A stretch of 64,000 nucleotides of DNA from RUG11237 sp050874665 (GTDB taxonomy: Bacteria; Bacillota; Clostridia; Lachnospirales; Lachnospiraceae): assembly GCA_050874665.1 (NCBI GenBank), contig JBNMLC010000001.1, positions 310,001-374,000 on the forward strand, given 5' to 3'. Within the stretch, counting starts at the first letter, position 1; every line of letters starts with the position of its first letter. Shown piece by piece: positions 61,801-64,000 of the stretch. The translations under genes and the position numbers were made by a program. Under the pieces are notes generated by a model. The model saw nothing but the letters and a program-made list of their open reading frames with translations, made no database searches and was not told the origin of the DNA.

Positions 61801-62257
61801 TTATACAAAAGAAAACTTTATTGATAAAGCATTTACGTTGGATGAACAGAAGGCAATTCTTATTACGCCGCTAGGTGATGGGAATGAGAAGGATAAAATT
61901 TTTCTATTGTCGTTAGAAGAAATATGTAACGAAAGTTATGGATTTTTGCCGTACAAAGATACAAGTGGCAGTTTCATAAAGGATAAAGCAAGACAACGTG
62001 TAAATACAGCCTATGTAGCGGCGACAGAAAGCTTAGCTAATAATGATAAAGCCGCTGCAGGAAACAATTGGTGGTGGTGGCTGCGTACTATGGGAGAAAA
62101 ACCAAACAGTGTGGATATTGTAAGGGGAGAAGGTCATTTGTCTAAGGAGGGAATTAGTGTTAAAAATAATAGTGTAGCTGTATGTCCTGCATTGCATATA
62201 GATCTTTCCCAATCCGTCTGGGAGAAAACAAATAGCATTACAATAGAAAGGAAGTAG
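58871..62257 (+). CDS. Secreted Big2-domain protein with three DUF6273 domains
   Basis: 1128 residues: signal peptide (about 1-35), two Big2 domains (about 38-115 and 118-200) nearly identical in pattern to those of the previous gene, a Thr/Pro/Val linker (about 215-335), then three DUF6273 repeats (about 338-580, 600-855 and 880-1128), each with FGNYPQSDA, IKWRVL, LRSWLNGY and VCPALHLD motifs. Short Pro/Thr linkers separate them. It lies 35 bases after its paralog, so the pair probably arose by duplication and is co-transcribed. The number of DUF6273 modules differs (one versus three), as expected of a surface protein evolving by repeat gain. Function unknown. Confidence 0.88.
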   Translation: MKKNKFRKLITIIIIMGLTFTGMNMNPAESSAASQSPTKIILNAKKKSITVGKTYRLKVKSVRPSKADKHVIWKSSNKKIATVNKQGKIKARKPGTVKITAQSKNSKKVKVSCVVKVYAKVKKITISQKTLELTEGQTAVLKATVTPKKADPSFVWSSSNKNVVTVNKKGRITAKKAGSAIVTVKSKTNSKKKAQCKIVIKAKDKREDSPLVTITPEVLVTTEATPTTLVTTTPIPEITVLPTKQPVSTVTAAPTVTLQPSPTVAVPTAKATPTVEVTPTLVVTPTTKVTPGITKEPTPTEELIPTVTPMNTVTPTNAVTPTNTVTPKPVQNPLANPRVDEANNVTYDCVYFGNYPQSDAKGEKKEPIKWRVLWVEGNDAFLVADQNLDIMEFDRTGKKVGWKDSTIRSWLNGYAAQENKSGMNYTYNSFIRTAFDASEQSAILTTTISTCSNPKYHAEDSEENEESIKTEDKIFLLSTEEASDADYGFLPYHDEEGKEVADYARKRTNTAYVAANGSFGGKARAKNEPQWLWLRSPGEGCRTVNILENGSINLWGKRTGDFRVAVCPALHLDITSAEWSSAESVTIERKVTTPTITPEPIETDISNPRVDENNHVTYDCVYFGNYPQSDATGEKKDPIKWRVLSVNGKDAFLVSDQVLDLMYYHEGYWSEKLDWESCSLRSWLNGYDCFENEAGISYRKENFIDRAFNEKEQAAIITADVINDVDVEYGVTDDRNTKDKIFILSIGEVSNADYGFLPYQDFLEDKARIRTSTAYVAAGGSISCEEVYTKEGAPNAWWVRMKGFVGLSGGTVYEDGSVDPCGDIPTIDWVAVCPALHLDLSSSEWSKAESVTIERPLITPTPTSTPTPTPTSTPTPTSTPTPTPIDISNPRTDEENNVTYDCIEFGNYPQSDATGEIKDKIKWRVLSVNGNDAFLAADQNLDIIEYNQSEKQVSWDNATLRSWLNGYGADENDDGIDYTKENFIDKAFTLDEQKAILITPLGDGNEKDKIFLLSLEEICNESYGFLPYKDTSGSFIKDKARQRVNTAYVAATESLANNDKAAAGNNWWWWLRTMGEKPNSVDIVRGEGHLSKEGISVKNNSVAVCPALHIDLSQSVWEKTNSITIERK
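61440..61530 (+). repeat. Short Thr-Pro linker repeat between DUF6273 domains
   Basis: Repeats of TPTPTS-coding units (ACNCCAACNCC type) joining the second and third DUF6273 domains. A possible site of slippage or recombination. Confidence 0.6.
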
Positions 62258-62268
62258 AGAAGTAATAT

Positions 62269-63024
62269 ATGAAATTGATATCTTGGAATGTGAATGGTAT
62301 ACGTGCTTGTTTAGGAAAAGGATTTATGGAATTTTTTTCAGAAGCAGATGCAGATGTTTTCTGTTTACAGGAAACAAAACTATCGGAAGGGCAGTTGGAA
62401 TTAGAACTGCCCGGATATTATCAATATTGGAATTATGCGGAGAAGAAAGGGTATTCTGGCACAGCAATTTTTACCAAAGTAAAACCATTGAATGTGACTT
62501 ATGGCTTGGGTATAGAGCTGCATGATAAGGAAGGAAGAGTAATTACGGCAGAATTTGATGATTTTTATTTTATAACGGTTTATACGCCAAACTCCCAGAA
62601 TGAACTGACCCGTCTTTCATACCGAATGCAATGGGAGGATGATTTTCTTGCTTATATTAAGGAATTAGAAAAGAAAAAACCTGTAATATATGCAGGAGAT
62701 TTTAATGTGGCACATCAGGAAATTGATCTGAAAAATCCAAAGACAAATCGCAAAAATGCAGGATTTACTGATGAGGAACGAGAGAAGATGTCAAAGGTCT
62801 TAGAAAGTGGATTTATTGATACATTTCGATATTTCTATCCAGAAAAAGAGGGGATTTATTCCTGGTGGTCTTATCGGTTTAAGGCAAGAGAAAAAAATGC
62901 AGGGTGGCGCATTGACTATTTTCTTGCATCAGAATGTCTAAAAGACAGATTGCAGGAAGCTAAAATTCATACCGATGTTTTTGGTTCAGATCATTGTCCA
63001 ATCGAGTTGGATATAGAAATTTAA
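62269..63024 (+). CDS. Exodeoxyribonuclease III (AP endonuclease)
   Basis: 251 residues, ExoIII/ExoA family. Motifs: ISWNVNGIRA, FCLQETK (metal-binding Glu), YAGDFNVAH, WRIDYFLAS and the catalytic GSDHCPI. It cleaves DNA at abasic sites and trims 3' ends in base excision repair. It lies just after the DUF6273 gene but has no functional tie with it. Confidence 0.95.
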   Translation: MKLISWNVNGIRACLGKGFMEFFSEADADVFCLQETKLSEGQLELELPGYYQYWNYAEKKGYSGTAIFTKVKPLNVTYGLGIELHDKEGRVITAEFDDFYFITVYTPNSQNELTRLSYRMQWEDDFLAYIKELEKKKPVIYAGDFNVAHQEIDLKNPKTNRKNAGFTDEEREKMSKVLESGFIDTFRYFYPEKEGIYSWWSYRFKAREKNAGWRIDYFLASECLKDRLQEAKIHTDVFGSDHCPIELDIEI

Positions 63025-63045
63025 GTTTGAAAAGGAGAGATGATT

Positions 63046-63453
63046 ATGTTTCATGTAGATCATTATGCAATTAGTGTGAAAGATGCAGACAAAAGCATTG
63101 AATTTTACTCAAAGTTAGATTTTTCACTATTGAAAGACTGGAGAGCAGATGACGCTTCTGTGAGAATTGTTCAGATGACAAATGGTAGTTTTGTGCTTGA
63201 AATGTTTTGCTATCCTGACAGTGCTGCATTGCCGGAATTTGTGAAAGATTTAAATACAGATTTAAAGGTAAAAGGTGCAAAGCATCTGGGATTATGGGTG
63301 GAAGATTTAGAAAAGGCAGGTGCGTATCTGCAGCAAATCGGTATACTGGATAAGGCACCGGTAATTTCGCAAGGAAGACTTGGAAGAGCGTACTTTTTCA
63401 TCAAGGATCCAGATGGTATTTTTGTGGAGATTATTTCAGCAAGAGAGAGTTAG
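63046..63453 (+). CDS. VOC (glyoxalase/bleomycin-resistance) family protein
   Basis: About 135 residues with two beta-alpha-beta-beta-beta units: FHVDHYAISVKDADKSIEFYSKLDF at the start and GRAYFFIKDPDGIFVEIIS at the end. The metal ligands could be His (VDH) and Glu (VEII). ATG 63046 is preferred because GGAG is 8 bases upstream; ATG 63040 is only 2 bases from it. A terminator follows. The reaction is unknown; the family includes lyases, dioxygenases and binding proteins. Confidence 0.85.
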   Translation: MFHVDHYAISVKDADKSIEFYSKLDFSLLKDWRADDASVRIVQMTNGSFVLEMFCYPDSAALPEFVKDLNTDLKVKGAKHLGLWVEDLEKAGAYLQQIGILDKAPVISQGRLGRAYFFIKDPDGIFVEIISARES

Positions 63454-63457
63454 ATAG

Positions 63458-63504
63458 GGCTGTCGCAATAACGATGTTTCAATCGCTATTGTGACGCCTT
63501 TTTT
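63458..63504 (+). terminator. Intrinsic terminator after the VOC gene
   Basis: GGC-TGTCGCAATA pairs with TATTGTGAC-GCC (one G-T pair, one bulge), with an inner CGAT/ATCG stem, then TTTTTT. Confidence 0.75.
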
Positions 63505-63510
63505 GAGTAA

Positions 63511-63557
63511 CAAAACAAAAAGAGCCAAAATCCTTGAACAATCAAGAATTCAGCTCT
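63511..63557 (-). terminator. Intrinsic terminator of the tRNA-Thr gene
   Basis: On the minus strand AGAGC (63553-63557) pairs with GCTCT (63521-63525), enclosing an inner TTGAT/TCAA hairpin, followed by TTTTGTTTTG. It lies 8 bases after the tRNA 3' end. Confidence 0.65.
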
Positions 63558-63565
63558 CAAATTTA

Positions 63566-63638
63566 AGCTAGCAACGGGAATCGAACCCGTGACCTCTTCA
63601 CTACCAATGAAGTGCGCTACCGACTGTGCCATGCCAGC
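63566..63638 (-). tRNA. tRNA-Thr (anticodon GGT)
   Basis: A 73-base cloverleaf on the minus strand. Acceptor GCTGGCA pairs with TGCTAGC (one G-T pair); anticodon stem CTTCA/TGAAG with loop TTGGTAG gives anticodon GGT; T-arm ACGGG-TTCGATT-CCCGT. The discriminator is T and CCA is not encoded, so CCA is added after transcription. Confidence 0.95.
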
Positions 63639-63661
63639 ATGTCGATTATCCGACAAAGAAA

Positions 63662-63690
63662 AGTATAGCATATTATATATACAATTGCAA
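63662..63690 (-). promoter_or_regulatory. Promoter of tRNA-Thr
   Basis: On the minus strand TTGCAA (63685-63690), 17 bases, TATACT (63662-63667), about 24 bases before the mature tRNA 5' end. Confidence 0.7.
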
Positions 63691-63831
63691 CAATTTCTTC
63701 GGAAAAAATGAAAAAAACTTATCATCAAGCAATAAATTGCAAAAGAACATTGCGGAAAAATAAAAAATCGTGTATTTTTATTAGGAGCGGCTATAGTAGC
63801 TGCCAAGTAAAAGTAGGAAAGGAATAGGAAC

Positions 63832-64000
63832 ATGAGAGTTGGAATGGGATATGACGTACACCGTCTGGTGGAAAACAGAGATTTAATCATAGGTGGTGTG
63901 AAGATAGATTACGAACTGGGATTGTTGGGACATTCAGATGCTGATGTTTTGCTTCATGCTGTTATGGATGCTCTGCTGGGTGCAGCGGCGTTAGGCGACA
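63832..64000 (+). CDS. ispF: 2-C-methyl-D-erythritol 2,4-cyclodiphosphate synthase, N-terminal part
   Basis: Open from ATG 63832 to the window end (56 codons). It reads MRVGMGYDVHRL, then GHSDADVLLHAVMDALLGAA, which hold the zinc ligands (Asp and His of GYDVH, His of LLHA). IspF makes cyclodiphosphate in the MEP isoprenoid pathway. AAAGGAATAGGAAC precedes the start. The gene is cut by the window, not damaged. Confidence 0.93.
   Translation, partial: MRVGMGYDVHRLVENRDLIIGGVKIDYELGLLGHSDADVLLHAVMDALLGAAALGD

Noticed and set aside
63832..64000. Truncated ispF considered as a pseudogene
   Set aside because: The frame is intact and simply runs off the window end.

Overview
The window is AT-rich and looks like an anaerobic, low-GC Clostridia genome, most probably Lachnospiraceae. 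The signs are LL-diaminopimelate aminotransferase (dapL), an archaeal-type AspRS with GatCAB behind a T-box, glutamine synthetase next to an ANTAR regulator, and secreted Big2/DUF6273 proteins. The genus cannot be fixed from the sequence.

Region 1 (1-38311) is the right-hand part of a large trans-AT polyketide / nonribosomal peptide cluster. All genes are on the plus strand with very short gaps, so it is probably one operon, and it begins left of the window. In order it holds: the end of a PKS protein finishing in a ketosynthase (KS); an acyl-CoA dehydrogenase with its own ETF beta and alpha; a MacB-like efflux set (permease, ATPase, lipoprotein adaptor); a SyrD-like ABC exporter; a type II thioesterase; three megasynthases; and a four-gene cassette (3-hydroxyacyl-CoA dehydrogenase, ACP, FkbH-like protein, trans-acyltransferase). 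The megasynthases read KS-ACP-C-A-PCP-C-A-PCP-[half C], then KS-KR(degenerate)-ACP-KS-KR-ACP, then KS-KR-ACP-C-A-PCP-R. None contains an AT domain, so the discrete AT at 37058 presumably loads them. The cassette plus the acyl-CoA dehydrogenase matches the known route to hydroxymalonyl-ACP (zwittermicin type; methoxymalonyl if methylated), with no O-methyltransferase in view. The first two A domains carry glycine-like specificity codes and the terminal reductase domain predicts release as an aldehyde or alcohol. The inferred product is a hydroxylated polyketide-Gly-Gly-polyketide-amino acid aldehyde or alcohol, exported by one or both ABC systems.

Region 2 (38312-39050) holds a decayed IS21-family element with an istB pseudogene at the right edge of the cluster.

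Region 3 (39051-51842) is mainly chromosomal housekeeping: an unknown membrane protein, a methyltransferase, Hsp33, an FMN-binding-like membrane protein, a GntR/YtrA regulator with its ABC transporter, glnA with an ANTAR regulator, dapF and dapL, and a glycosyltransferase beside a DUF2298 membrane protein.

Region 4 (51843-64000) holds an asparagine-type T-box leader controlling aspS-gatC-gatA-gatB (indirect Asn-tRNA synthesis), two tandem secreted Big2/DUF6273 paralogs with Pro/Thr linkers, exonuclease III, a VOC-family protein, tRNA-Thr(GGT) on the minus strand, and the start of ispF, cut by the window end.
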